From: Flammula alnicola
Taxonomy: Eukaryota > Basidiomycota > Agaricomycetes > Agaricales > Strophariaceae
Length of the DNA stretch: 26,130 nucleotides
Direction: 5' to 3'
Assembly (NCBI GenBank): GCA_015499995.1
Contig: JADNRV010000532.1
Location: forward strand, 1 to 26,130
Of this stretch, positions 1 to 11,419 are shown in pieces; position 1 is the stretch's first letter; every line of letters starts with the position of its first letter. Made by a program: the position numbers and the translations under genes. The notes under the pieces were generated by a model. The model did not search any database and had not been told where the DNA came from. It saw only the letters and a program-made list of their open reading frames with translations.

Positions 1-35
1 AACCAACGATTCATTCATCTTTATGCGAGTTGTAG

Positions 36-1983
36 GAGAACGCACGCCAGTGGGAGTCCGCCTAACAGGTCCACCTGCATGTATACCTGAGTATTGGAAT
101 ATGTGTACAACAGCTCGCCGATTCAGTGCAGCAGTATCGAGCATGCTGGGATATGCGCCTGAACATGTATCACATGTGGACGAACACGATTACGCTCACG
201 AAGAGACGCTTAATACTCGGAAGCTTGTCGAACGAAAGGATGGGACGCGCGTGGATGGCGAATGGTGAGTTTCGTCCTACACCTTGCTTAAATTGGATGC
301 TATAAGTTGCTCCTATTGCCGCTTTTCTTCTCAGTTTGCTTGGAGAATTGACTGATCTTGGGAGACAGGTGTGGCTATCCTTCTCACGTTGTTACTATTC
401 TTAATCTTTTATTTTATAGTCAACCTTCCACTTTGGGCAGAATCTGCGGAAGCTCTACATAGATCGGTTGGTCACCTCGACGTACTTTACGGACGTTGAT
501 GTTGACCCGATGCAGATTGGGATTCCTTCCAGATGTTTTGACAGACAAAAATATGGTGTATTTCCGGTATGCATAACCCACTTAGCCCGCGTTCCGAGTC
601 TTGAGCTGAACCCAATCCAAGGAGCACGAACGTACCACGCACAACAGAATCACTCCAACAGATTATACATGGGTTCTACCCTACAAATAAATGCCATCCA
701 TCTGCATTACCTCCCCTTCTATTAAGGTAGCAGTAAAGTTTCAGCGTCACCGCTTGATCTTATTATCCTCTTTCAGAAACGGGAAAGATGAAAATCTAAT
801 ACCTAATACATACGCTTGCAAACGCTTAGAGTTATTGGTGGTTAGCTTCGCCACAGGTATTTCAGCTCCCTCCTGTTCGTGTTATGAGTACCAAGTCTTA
901 TGCTGCCCTTAATAGCTGCGGCGCAGGCATACAACCCAAGTTTGGAACCTCTAGACAAAAAGGTGTCCAAGTATCTGAACGGCGGCCCCATACGCGTCGA
1001 CGGGAAGCCTAGAGCTTCTGGAGTCATGGATACAGTGCGTGCATATGTCTGTGATACCATCGCGAAATCTTATGGTAATGGAATACTTCTCCAGGTCCGA
1101 GCTGCTATTGCCCATGGGGTCAAAGTGCCTCCAGAATTCGAGGACAAGAGTGTCGTAGATGTCATCGTGCGTTGTAGTACAATTCAACTCCCCGTTACTC
1201 ATTTCAGCTGCTTCCAGGAACGCGCCGTTGTCAGCGAATGGTTTTCAGGCAGGTTTTTCTTTTACCACAAATTCAACGTAAACATAACGCTGACGGCGCG
1301 TCTATTCCCTGAAGGATGTAAGACAACAATCTCGGGGGAACGAACCTGACACTGAGTACCGGGGCTGATCATCTCTGAATTTCTGCAGATAAAACAGAAG
1401 AAGTGCGCCGCCTGGGAATGGGGCCCCTCCTTTCCGACATGACGCGCAAGTTGCAACACAAAGTAGAATTGGGTCCTTCTGACCCTTTGAAGGTTCTCAT
1501 CCACAGCACACACGATACAGCGCTTGCAGCTATGGCTTCAACTTTTGATGTTTTCGATGAGAAGTAATTTGATTGGAAGAAACATGACGCTCTCTTCACT
1601 GACCGACGTTGTTTTATCGTAGGTGGCCCCCGTTTACTGCGTCGATAACATTCGAGCTATTCAAGAAAGCCGATGTTGAACCTCCGTCTACCCTGCATCA
1701 AACGATTCTATCCGCTTTCTCGCACAAGACTTATCCGGAACATTGTCTGTTTCCACTTTTTTTCTGGTTCTCTCTGCTTGTTGCTGACCCTACATCAAAT
1801 TCTACCCTAGATGTTCGAATGCGATACCAGAACAAGGACATGATCCTGCCTTTGTGCGCCCCAGAGGGTAATCATTTAAAAGGCCATCCGGAGTTTTGCA
1901 CGTTTGCAGCGTTCAAAGCTAGGGTCGATGAGTTGACACCTCAGGATTGGGAGACGGAATGCTCTCCTGCTGGTCGAGGATAA
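36..1983 (+). CDS. Histidine acid phosphatase (lysophosphatidic acid phosphatase, ACP6-like), 3' part
   Basis: Branch-2 histidine phosphatase; family members remove phosphate from lysophosphatidic acid or other monoesters through a phosphohistidine. Exons that join in frame: 36-264, 335-368, 420-466, 516-566, 622-726, 777-856, 916-1034, 1095-1166, 1218-1317, 1389-1563, 1623-1744, 1811-1983 (434 aa visible, stop TAA). The window opens in an intron ending gttgtag at 35; the exon then starts inside the catalytic RHGxRxP motif (ERTPVGVR is seen, so RH and the first base of G lie on the upstream exon). Further family blocks are GELTDLGRQ, FGQNLRKLYIDR, FRSTNVPRTTESLQQ and the proton-donor motif HSTHDTAL near 1501. 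The C-terminus YVRMRYQNKDMILPLCAPEG is typical. The donor at 1318 is the least certain junction, because the exon before it carries about 20 residues that look unlike the family; an additional intron there is possible. No membrane segment is seen in the visible part. Confidence 0.9.
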
Positions 1984-3767
1984 GGGGTTTTTGGGCATCT
2001 TACATAGTACTATACCCTACATACTTAGACACATGGATTTATTCTTTGTTTAACTCATGTGGCTGTTAGCGTCGCACGCGCGTCTGGCTTCATTGGCGCA
2101 TGGACCATTTCGACTGTGCACTCATCAAGTGCTCGCACGCGTTTGTCCAGCTAAGGCCTTCAGAAAACATGGCTGATTACAGTGCTAATAGTACCCCGTT
2201 TCCCATTTTATTCTCCAGTCTTCCGCATTTAAATAAGTCTGCAACTCCAAGGAAGACGAAGGCGTCCATCTGGACAACCAAGGCATCGATGAACGTGGCT
2301 ATCCGAGTCGTAGAGTTGCCGCCTCACAGAATAAAGACCCGTACGTATTACTGGAGTATTTTGGGGGAGTCGTTCCACATGTGAATCCTCCGTATCCGCG
2401 GTGTGCGATGCGCCCTGAACACCCTTCTTTTTTTTCTTTCTCTCTGGCCCCAATTCCTGGGTCTGCGCTCATGTTTGGTATTCTGACTCTTTTAGTCCCA
2501 CAGATTCGCTTCTAACAGCTTCTACCTAACTGTTTGTCGTAATTATGTTTGTCGAATTCCGTCAAGGATAACGATTGGCATGTAACTGGTATTCACAACC
2601 AACTTTGCCGTTAATAGGTAAAATAGTGGCAGTATCTTGATATTTAAAGGATCGGACTAAAGTCTGAGTTGGCTGCGCCGAATTCTGTACGGCTTTAATC
2701 CAGATGCTTACTGTATCCAACCAGCTCGACTTCGAGGATTGTTTGAGGCGCTGGCGGCCTTCAGCTCGGTGGCTATTTTTAGCCTTCAAGTTCCTTGCCG
2801 TTAATCACAAGCCTCCAGACATCTACACCTCCCTTCTTCCCGGCTTTCATGGAGGCGTTTGAGCAGCTTTCTGGCGCTTTGTATCAAATTTCTCTTAATA
2901 CATGCTTGCGTACATATGGGCCATTGTTCGACTTCTACAGACTGCGCCTTGAATGTCGGGGATTTTCATGGCAGATATAACTCCATTATTATTGTAAAAT
3001 TTCGAACACCTTGAATCGTAAGTTGAATTATATTGAACGATTGGGATAGTAGTCCAAGTTCTGGAATCCTTTCTCCTCGACCGAAACGGGGACTATCAAG
3101 TACTTTAGTACAATAATAGATGATCCTTGTCGTGCTATTTATAGCACGACCACGGATGGCGAACGGAAACCCAGGCCTCCCAGCCACTAAGAAAAAGAAA
3201 GAAAACATGCGCCGGGAAGGGTTGCGTCACTGTTCTGGACCCGAGAGAAGGGGATAGGACTTTCTTCAAAGAGGATTAATATGACAGGAAATGAATTCAC
3301 CTCTTTCCAACCTCTTTTCTTCACCCATCCCCAATACGAGGTAGTCACGGAGAGTATAGCCTCTACGCTATCGACACGGCGCGATGGCACGTTTGGGGAT
3401 CGAAATAGCCTCCACAGCCAATCCACAGCAAGGAACTGCGCTTTTCATCGTGTCGGACGAGGCTGTAAGCTAACCAGTGAGTCATTAATGCCATCATTGC
3501 ATAACGTGCATTGCATTTCTGAAGCCAGAAGCACTGACCATCCCAGAAGGTGTCGACTGCGATGTTCCCCGCAAGTCCAGTTGGCAAACGTCAAATGTCA
3601 GATATTATGACTGGGGTGGCACGTGGGGAAGGCGGACACGTCTGATCCAAATGAGAATCAACAACTCAGTAATATCTCTCACCGCCGCAGCCCTGACAAG
3701 GCGCACTCACCTTGCGGCGTACAACTAATACTCTTAGTTCTCGGACCAGCTTCTTCGTCGGTTCGAG
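1984..3767. other. Gene-free stretch between phosphatase and USP gene
   Basis: About 1.8 kb without a convincing exon on either strand. Open frames here are short, carry no family motif and lack flanking splice signals that would join them. It holds the 3' end of the phosphatase transcript, the promoter of the USP gene, a perfect inverted repeat at 3129-3150, and an imperfect one near 3682-3718 (CGCCGCA against TGCGGCG). No transposon terminal repeats, reverse transcriptase or transposase fragments were recognised. Confidence 0.5.
3129..3150. repeat. Perfect 10-bp inverted repeat, TT spacer
   Basis: Two 10-base arms, gtcgtgctat and atagcacgac, are exact reverse complements separated by two bases. 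The centre is A/T rich (tatttata). It lies alone in the gene-free region about 620 bp upstream of the USP start. It could be a dimeric regulator site or a chance hairpin; nothing around it decides between these. Confidence 0.6.
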
Positions 3768-6700
3768 ATGGCCAAATCAAAGACGCTAACGCCCCAGGAG
3801 ATCTACCGACAACGAAGACAGCGGGAAGAGAGCGAGAGGACCGCATACTTGCCTCCTGGGCTGATAAACCATGGCAATACTTGCTTTATGAACTCGGTTT
3901 TACAAGGTGTAAGTCATCTTTTATTCGAGAACTATGTATCTTATTTACATTGTAATCGCGTAGCTTATAGCAACTCGCCTGCTTTCCGATCTTGTCCATT
4001 TCAACCCCATACCACCCGAGATCCAGATGGCTGCTTCAACACCGATTGTCTCGAGACGATCACCACAACTCACCAATGGCCATAATCTGGCCGGAACCTA
4101 CGAGCAGCCATGGATTAACAGCATGCCTATTGGCGACATGTTTCTCACTGTCATGTACAAGGCATGGGACAGTCAGGCGGCGAGGAAACGAGATATTCTG
4201 AGTCCCAAGTGAGTCTGATATTACTTGTGATATGTGATATACTAAAGCTCATTATCAAGGCCCGTCCTTTCCGCCCTGGGCCAAAAATACGATCAGTATT
4301 TGGACTTTGCGCAACAAGATGCCCATGAATTTTTGCGAATATTACTAGATGCAATGCGTATGGAAGAGCAAGATGTGAGTTCAGCTTTGCAAGAGTTTCT
4401 CCGAATTTTCTGCCGTTCATCATTCCATTTTTGCGCCATCAATAGACCAGCGCGTTGTCATCTATTCATTTGCCAAAACGCTGACGGGCTTACTTTGGGT
4501 AGATCATCAAGAAGCGCCAGCCGCCGCCTCCACCGAATCACCACAAGAAACGACGGCGAACGACGATTACCCCAGGAAACCTCAATGACCCGCCCACCGA
4601 CCCTTCTTCACAAACCAACGGCGATGCACCGCCGGAGTCAGACCTCCCGCTGCTCTCATTCGCCGACATGATCTTCGGCGGCCAGCTGACGAGCATCCTC
4701 GTGTGTCAGAAATGCAAGCACGTGTCGCAAACATACGAGGAGTTCAACGACATCAGTCTGAGCATCAAGGCCGAGGACTACTTCCCAAACAATCGCAAGC
4801 GCGATCGCTTCAAGAAGATCGTCGGGCGGCTGACGCAGTTCCCGGGCAGCAGTGCGAGTCAGTCGAACCATCCTCACAAGGCGCACGGGAAACACGCCGC
4901 GACTCTGCCGATCACGACTGCGCATGCGGTGGAGATGCTGCGTGCGTCGTCGGTGCCGCCGAGCCCGCGCACGGAGAGAGATGGGATGCAACTGCAGGCG
5001 GAGCTTCTTATCGTCGAGCCGAGAAGGAGGAGCTTGGACGTGCCAGTCGGAGGAGCTGAGTCCGGGCCCGATTCACCAGAAATACCCTCACAAGCACCTG
5101 GTGCGCTGCCGGCGGAGGTTCCCGACCAACACGGCGTCGAAGCGCAGCAGGAGAAGACACCGGATTCACGAGAGGACGACAGCACTCTGGACTCTGATAA
5201 TTCGCATGTCATTGTGAACATCACTGGGCCGGAGGACAAGCATGTGGAGTTTGTTGAGCCGAAATCGAGCAGAAGGGAGAAACACGAGAGTGCATTGGCT
5301 GTGTCTGCGACGGAGAAGGACAAGGACAAGGAGAAAAACCAAAAAGATGATATAGGGTGGGCCAAGATTGGGCGGAGGATCAGCTTAACGGTTGGATTGG
5401 GCCGGCCTAAGGATAAGGACAAGAAGGAGAGGGATAGGAAGAGTCGGTCTATGGATCGCAGCAGCCTGGGGGTCCCGGATTCGATCAAAGAGGACGGCGT
5501 CCCGGATATGGCAATGCAGAAGTCGCTCTCTGCAAGCGCAAGTATCGCCAGCACGCCGTCGATAGTGGGCGATTCCGCCTCTTCGGTGAAGAGCAGAGTT
5601 TCTTCTGATAGCGCTGCCATGCCTTCGCGGACAATCGCGTCCGAATTTGCCAGTTCTTCGACCAACGGCGTCGCATCGAGCTCCTCCTCAACCAAGCAGC
5701 CCAAACCTCTACCACCTCGACCATCACTTTCAAGTACGTCAGTCCCAACGATCAGCAGGTCGTCGTCACCCCAGCCATCTTCTTCTCAACAACAACTCTT
5801 GAGCGCCGCTCTTCCAGCAGCGGGTCCCTCCACATCCATCTTCCCTAACGTCCAGCGTTCCAAATCTCCGAAACCACCAAAGCCCAACGCGGCAGAGACC
5901 GAATACCTTCGCAAGATTCTCGCCGACATCTCTTCATCGCCAGCGTCGAATAATCCTTTCGCCATCTTCAAGCCTCCAATGCTGCACAGTCATACGAGTC
6001 ATCACTCTACCCATGCGGGACTGGCGGGGGCGGGTGGCGCGGGGCTGTCAACTGGAGGGACAGGTTTCGAGAAGGACAAGGAAAAGAGCACGACATGGTT
6101 AGGGATCGGCATGCGTAATTTCTCCGGCATCGAGGAGTGTTTGAGGATGTTTACGGCGGTCGAGGTGCTTGATGGGGAAAATATGGTTGGCTGCCGGCGG
6201 TGTTGGAAGATACAGAATGGCGTGTTGCATACGTCGAAGGGCAAGGATTCTGATCACGAGGATGAGGAGGACGAGGACGAGCAAGGTGAACGGGTGTCGC
6301 CGCTGCCACCGCCACCACTACACACCGTAGATGGAGGTCCTACTGTGAATGGGGTCGCGCAGCCTGAGGAGTTCCCACAGAAAGGACGCCTGGCGTTGAA
6401 GATTCTCGCACCGATTACCGCTACACATATCCCGACATCGCTCTCTACACCAACGGTATCTTTCTACTCGCATGCCAACACGAGCGACACTCGCTCCGTG
6501 TCCTCTCTGCCTACGGAAGCCACCTCCACCTCTGAAACGAGTTTGCTCGAGGACGCGGACGAGGACTCTCCGCTTTCGCTGTCTGTTATCTCTGAATCGA
6601 GTGCGCGGACGGGTAATAATGGTCCGAGCGACACACACCCTGGTCCTGGTGGGATGCCCATACCTATGATCTCAACTACCGCCCCGCCGGACACACCCAA

Positions 6701-7820
6701 AGACTCTTCCATGTCTTTCAAATCGCACTCGTCCTCCGTGGCGGCTGAGAAGCGGGGGACGCAGGATCGTGATCTGCCTTCTACTGCTCCTCCTGCCGTG
6801 CTAAATGCACGCCCACACCTGGCGCAGGCGCTGAATGGATATGACTCTTCGCCAGGGTCGAAAGACTCCCTAGTGATACCCCAGATCAGGAAACCCAAGT
6901 TACAGAAGAGGAGGATCTCATATTCGGATACGACGACTGATGATAACGATAGCTCGGGCGACGAGAGCGATACGTCGGTGGGTACGTCGATGTCAGCGGA
7001 TTCGGTTGTGAGCCGGCCGCATGATATAGTCACAAACCAGAAACCCCCAGTGCAGGCAGCAACTGCAACTGCAACGACGTCGAAACAACAGCAACAGCCC
7101 CCAGCAGCAGCGCCAACGCAGCAGAAGAAGCCCTCAAAGCCCAAGCCTGTTATCATGCGGCCCGCGTACAAACGCTATCTCATCGCCACCCCTCCTCCAG
7201 TGCTAGTCGTCCACCTGAAGCGGTTCCAGCAGACCTCCAAGACGCCTTTGATGTCGTTCTCGCACGGGTTCAAGAAGCTGGACGACTACGTATCTTTCCC
7301 GGAATATCTCGACCTGATGCCGTTCCTCGCCCCGAGGAAAGAGGACTATGGACTCGGTAAGAAAGGCAAAGATAAGGAGAGGAAGCACAAGGCGAAAGAG
7401 ATGCGGTGCATGTATAGGCTCTACGCTGTGGTGGTGCATATCGGGAATATGGTCGGTCTTTTTAATGCCTTTTTGAGAGAGTATTGATTTGGTACTTACC
7501 TACTGTGACTTTTCTAGCTTGGCGGCCATTACATTGCATACACTGCCCTTCCTGCTGACTCCCCTGTCCCACCACCACCTCCGACTGCTGCTAATGGTGC
7601 ACCGGAAGGGACCTCTGCTGCTACTCCTGCTACCAACTCTGCGGATAATGCCGGAGGAGACAAGGAAGCCTCCAAGACGCCCATGCCTGAGCCTGCTCAT
7701 CATCATGCCAACCCAGCAGAACGACAGTGGGCCTATATCAGTGATACAGTTGTGCGGCTGACGACACTGGAAGAGGTTCTTCATGCAAAAGCATATATTT
7801 GTATGTACGAGCGGTGCTGA
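3768..7820 (+). CDS. Ubiquitin-specific protease (USP16/45-like C19 peptidase), 1250 aa
   Basis: Cysteine protease that cleaves ubiquitin from proteins. Exons: 3768-3908, 3964-4208, 4260-4374, 4503-7451, 7518-7820; the sum is 1251 codons with stop TGA. The Cys box is NHGNTCFMNSVLQG (catalytic Cys39), followed by QQDAHEFLRILLDAM, a zinc-ribbon pair CQKC (235/238) with CRRC (about 731/734), the HLKRFQQ block near residue 1070, and the His box GGHYIAY (His1154) with WAYISD (Asp1226). The catalytic domain is interrupted by low-complexity sequence, roughly residues 275-690 and 745-1040, rich in Ser, Pro, Lys-Asp and Glu, so the protein is much longer than a minimal USP core (about 350 aa). No N-terminal ZnF-UBP finger is seen, unlike animal USP16. 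The subfamily call rests on the spacing around CQKCKHVSQTYEEFNDISL and is less sure than the USP call. Last-exon frame and motifs show the gene is intact. Confidence 0.93.
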
Positions 7821-8278
7821 CCAGCATTTCTCGAACTGGCAAGTGACGTATTACCGATTGTGCTACGAGCCCTCCATCCGGAACATTCTTCGCTTATCCA
7901 AGGTCATCTTGATTGCATGGACTACTGTTAATTTATTGTCTCTCTTTAGGCTAGGGGATCAAGCTTTCCTGTACATATTCTAGTACTCACATGGTCGCAC
8001 CGCATCTTGGTTATTTCATCGCACCCACATCCATTTACCACACACAAGCTTAAATTTGTTTTTCCTTGATTTATGTACATAAATGCCATCTTAAACTTAT
8101 ATTCTAAATTGTATGAACGCTTGGGGCTGAAAAGGAACCCTTGTAGTTATTATATGGAGGGTTGTATTAGTACACTAGTAGCAATACTTCTCATCGCCGT
8201 TTGTTACGCTCGAGTTAGTGCAACGACCGGTCAACACGTATCTTTGCCGCAGTATCCAGCAACAGTATAGTTTCTAGT
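7821..8278. other. USP 3' flank, no gene seen
   Basis: A/T-rich stretch between the USP stop and the decayed F-box gene. It probably contains the USP 3' UTR and terminator; short open frames carry no recognisable motif. The reverse strand may hold the last, unreadable remains of the F-box pseudogene. Confidence 0.4.
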
Positions 8279-9105
8279 CTACATTGTTCTGAGAAATAAA
8301 TATAGTGTAGGCAACACTGCTACGGTCCAAGGAGGGACAACGAGGTGACTTGACTGAAGACAGGTTGCAGTGAAACCGTCACAAGCCAGCTCGAAGACAG
8401 CAGCACCACTTCGAGGGCCGACAGCCAGCTGCACACGCCATATTTTAATATAAGGCATACTTCCTTGTTTTTTCGTGGTGTTTCGAAAATGCTATGGCGA
8501 GGTTGAAGGTGAGAGTAGGCTCTTCCAGGTCAATATCAACTACCATGATTGGCTTGTGTGAGAGGCAGGGACATTGGGAAAACAGAACTCTGGGATCCTT
8601 TACAAAGCAAGGTACCGGAATGAGCGAACGTGCGACGGGGACAGCGTCTGGTTGTTCGTCGAGGTCGCAATATTCCACCGCTCCACAAGCTGTCGTTATC
8701 AGGAGCCACCGCCCGCCTTTTACCAGATGGATGCTCGTGATTTTCCGAATGGGACTCTCTCGGAGTCTCACGCACTGAGACCGGGATAGGTTTCGTTCCA
8801 CCGGTCCAGCGCTTTTTCAACACAACAGAAATTAATTTTTGGCAGCGTTGTACCCTGTCAGTCGATCCAGGTGCAGAGATCGTGGCATGGGCGACCTTTA
8901 AAAAAAAGTTTTGCCCAGATCGACTTGACCTTTGAGATCGCAAGAACGCGTTTGCGGATCTGGGTCGCTCAATGTATGAGATAGATGATTTAAGAGTGAA
9001 GTTCATATATGTTCTTACCTGTCTGAAGGGCAGAAGGTCTCGCCAATCAAGCTCTTCCATTATTTCCGTCAAAGTCTCCACAGCCAAGGCCGTTAATGTG
9101 AGCAT
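8279..9105 (-). pseudogene. Decayed F-box protein gene (Agaricomycete family)
   Basis: Reading the minus strand, an F-box opens at about 9105 (VETLTEIMEELDWRDLLPFR), followed by a normal intron (donor gtaaga, acceptor cccag) and IRKRVLAISKVKSIWAKLFF. From there the family signal jumps between frames: PMPRSLHLDRLTGYNAAK, then KLISVVLKKRWTGGTKPIP, then KITSIHLVKGGRWLLITTA with CDLDEQPDAV, then MPYIKIWRVQLAVGPRSG. Each segment fits the expected order of this family (F-box, then a beta-propeller-like half beginning with the GGRWLL block), but no set of introns of normal length joins them, because the switches occur within a few bases. At least four frame changes, and a stop after only the first part of the C-terminal half, indicate a pseudogene. 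Intact members are F-box adaptors of SCF ubiquitin ligases. Some changes sit near homopolymers (a run of eight T), so sequencing error could account for one but hardly all. Confidence 0.75.
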
Positions 9106-9373
9106 TGTGATGAAATTCAAGTTGTTTACCAACGAAGAAACCTTGAATCCAGTCAGAAGTTGTCGCCTACCTAGAGCCGGAAGATTGTCTGAACCAGCAG
9201 GATTCCAGGTAGTCAGAAGAAGGTTCAATTGCAATGCCAAAGTACACAGGTGGAATGTTTTTCAATGTTAAGCTTCCGTTGCCCAGAGTCATGATGGCTC
9301 CGTACGTAACCGTCAACGGCACAATGAACCAGCACTGCCATTGATATATGCTAACTCTTAGAGTCGTGCAGCG

Positions 9374-9444
9374 TCTTCGCTAGTATATCGGTTAGTACAC
9401 GCGCCTGTCACGCGCGAAAGCTGGGTTCGACTCCCAGGCGAAGA
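9374..9444 (+). tRNA. trnD-GTC: tRNA-Asp (anticodon GTC)
   Basis: A 71-base cloverleaf: acceptor TCTTCGC pairs fully with GCGAAGA; the anticodon stem CGCGC/GCGCG closes the loop CTGTCAC, giving anticodon GTC; the T arm is CTGGG-TTCGACT-CCCAG. There is no intron. A TTTT run at 9469-9472 could stop RNA polymerase III. The internal B-box (GGTTCGACTCC) is present. Confidence 0.95.
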
Positions 9445-9849
9445 GCTGCAGTTGAGTGACGCATCTTCTTTTGATTTCATTACTTATTATTTGGGTCACC
9501 CAGTCAATGACAAGTGCCTAAGTATAACAAAGTGAGAGGTGGTTAAGAGAATTGGTTGCAGTCAGCCTCCACACACATCATTATTTATGCTATGTATGAC
9601 GATGAGGGCCTGAGTCCTGAAAATTCTTCACGGTCTTTATTTAAGGGCCGCAGGGAATTTTTACACATTATTAGTAGGGAAACTAGGACGTAAAAATGAT
9701 ACTTTATCTCTATCTAGATTTCAATGAATATACCCTATTATCGTTCAACGATCACCCCAAGATTCGTGGCAGGCAGCGCGTACTCGCACCAACGCAAAAA
9801 CATCCCAAACCCAACCCCCCAAAAAACCTGTCGATCCCACCTACTGGGC
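9445..9849. other. tRNA 3' flank and ORT1 3' flank, no gene seen
   Basis: A/T-rich spacer between the tRNA and the stop of the carrier gene on the other strand. It contains the likely Pol III terminator at 9469-9472 and, on the minus strand, the carrier's 3' UTR. No coding signal was found. Confidence 0.4.
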
Positions 9850-11419
9850 CTACGCAAAATACGCGGTCAACCCATCATAAACAACAAAGATAATCCCACT
9901 ACTAGGCACCGCGCGGGCGACCGTCATCCCACACCCAGCATACAGCCCCTTCACGCCGTGCTTCGCCCACATCAGCCTGAACGTCCCGAGGAACGAGCTC
10001 GTGCTGGTCTTGCGCACGCCCGGTGCGGACGAAGAGGAACGCGGCCGCAGCTCGTCCTCCGTCTGGATTGCGCTCTTGATCGTATCCGCGGGGTACACCA
10101 GGAGCGCGCCGACGGCACCCGCGATCGCACCCGACAGCGCCGACTCCCATGCGAGGAGCTCCGTGTTCGCGTGTGTCCGCGGTACGTCGCTGTTGCGATA
10201 GGGCGACTGCCGGATCCGCCGCTCGACGAGCTTGCGCGCGACGAATTCTTTCGCGACGAACCACGCGGCGGTGCCGCCTGTCTCGCGGACGAGGGTGCCG
10301 GTGTGGCCTAGCCACAGCCCGCGGACGCCATAAGAGTCGACGATGTTGCGGATGAGGGCGATCGGGCCTGGCGGTCGCAGGGTTTCTACGGAAGAGGCGA
10401 TGGATGAGGGTTTGCATGCGACATCGTGGATCAACGCACGTCCGGTGTTGTTCGTTTTACAAGGGCGTTTGTGAGAGGTATGCGAGGCAGGGGTATGCTG
10501 TGTTCCTTTAATGGAAGAAGATGGTGATGATGATGATGATGGGGGAATTATGGGAACGGAACGCCGGGGTATCCGCCCAGGCGCGGCTGGCGGGTGGAAG
10601 TTCATCATTTGCACTTGCATCTTGCATTTAACGAGCTCGATAGGTGTCCTACCACAGAACACAAAAAAATAACAGATTGACATCAACCATCCGACCAGTC
10701 ATAGGCAAGAGAGCGAAATATAGCACGTACAGGACGAAACTCGTAACAAATCCAGCACCTCCAGCCGCCACCGCTAGTTGCGACATCGAAAGCGGGGGTG
10801 GCATCGCAGAAGATGACCCCGAAGAAGACGGCGAGAACGTCCGAACGACGTTCTGAAACGCCGAATACGCGACGAACAGCGCTGCCGTCTCCGCCATGGA
10901 GCCCACAATGGGGGCCGGCAATCCCTATATGTCCAAACAAAATGAGCATCGTACTTTCCAGTTCCTGGGTGAGATAAAATCAACGCACTCTATACAGTCC
11001 CCTGATTCCCTCGTCCTTCCACGTCTGCATTAGACAATGCATCGGCCCATCGAAATGCACCGCCGTCGACGAGGGCGGCGTAAGCAGCTGCGCTTGCAGC
11101 CGTACCTTGGCCAGGTCGAACGGGTATTCGAATATCTCGGCAACCATGCCCGCGATCTTTTTGTGGTTCATTTTTTGTCCATTTTTTTAGGTGACGATGG
11201 GGTATTGAAATTATGTCGACGAGAATATGCAATATTAATAACGGCAAAAAGTCAGCGCGTTAACCCTCTCTCCAAGGAAAAAGAGACACGCACACTTCCA
11301 AACATGATGTCCTTCGCGGCCCTCTTCACCGTAAGGATAGGTGCCTCCTCCTGCGTTACACTCCCGACATGATCTACCGCGGACGTCGTCGTGACATGGC
11401 CAGCTTGCATAGTCGCCAT
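9850..11419 (-). CDS. ORT1: Mitochondrial ornithine carrier
   Basis: Inner-membrane carrier of the SLC25 family, which exchanges ornithine (and related basic amino acids) for protons, linking mitochondrial ornithine synthesis to cytosolic arginine formation. Exons on the minus strand: 11419-11294, 11156-10989, 10924-10731, 10648-9850; 428 aa, stop TAG. Three carrier signatures are visible: YPFDLAKVRLQ (Pro54-Lys59), TPIELVKCKMQ (Pro165-Lys170) and YPADTIKSAIQTE (Pro349-Lys354). The second, with ELVKCK, and the third, with SAIQTE, closely match yeast ORT1, which is why I prefer this over other basic amino acid carriers. Compared with the usual 290-310 aa there is a hydrophilic N-terminus of about 40 residues and an inserted loop at about 178-255 rich in Ser, Pro and His, encoded partly by a GAT-repeat tract near 10511-10542. 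The start ATG 11419 opens the only in-frame first exon that splices cleanly. Confidence 0.9.

Noticed and set aside
2229..2453. Lys-rich minus-strand open frame in the gene-free region
   Set aside because: Its basic N-terminus comes from a pyrimidine tract (about 2424-2445); no conserved block or splice partner.
4874..5704. 276-codon open frame on the minus strand inside the USP gene
   Set aside because: It is antisense to the low-complexity, G/C-rich coding exon; its Ser/Ala/Leu-rich translation mirrors that composition and shows no motif.
6464..7171. 235-codon minus-strand open frame within the USP gene
   Set aside because: Again a shadow of the biased USP coding sequence, with no start context, introns or family resemblance.
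9724..10311. 195-codon plus-strand open frame opposite ORT1
   Set aside because: Antisense to the unmistakable carrier signatures; Arg-rich composition is a by-product of G/C-rich codons.
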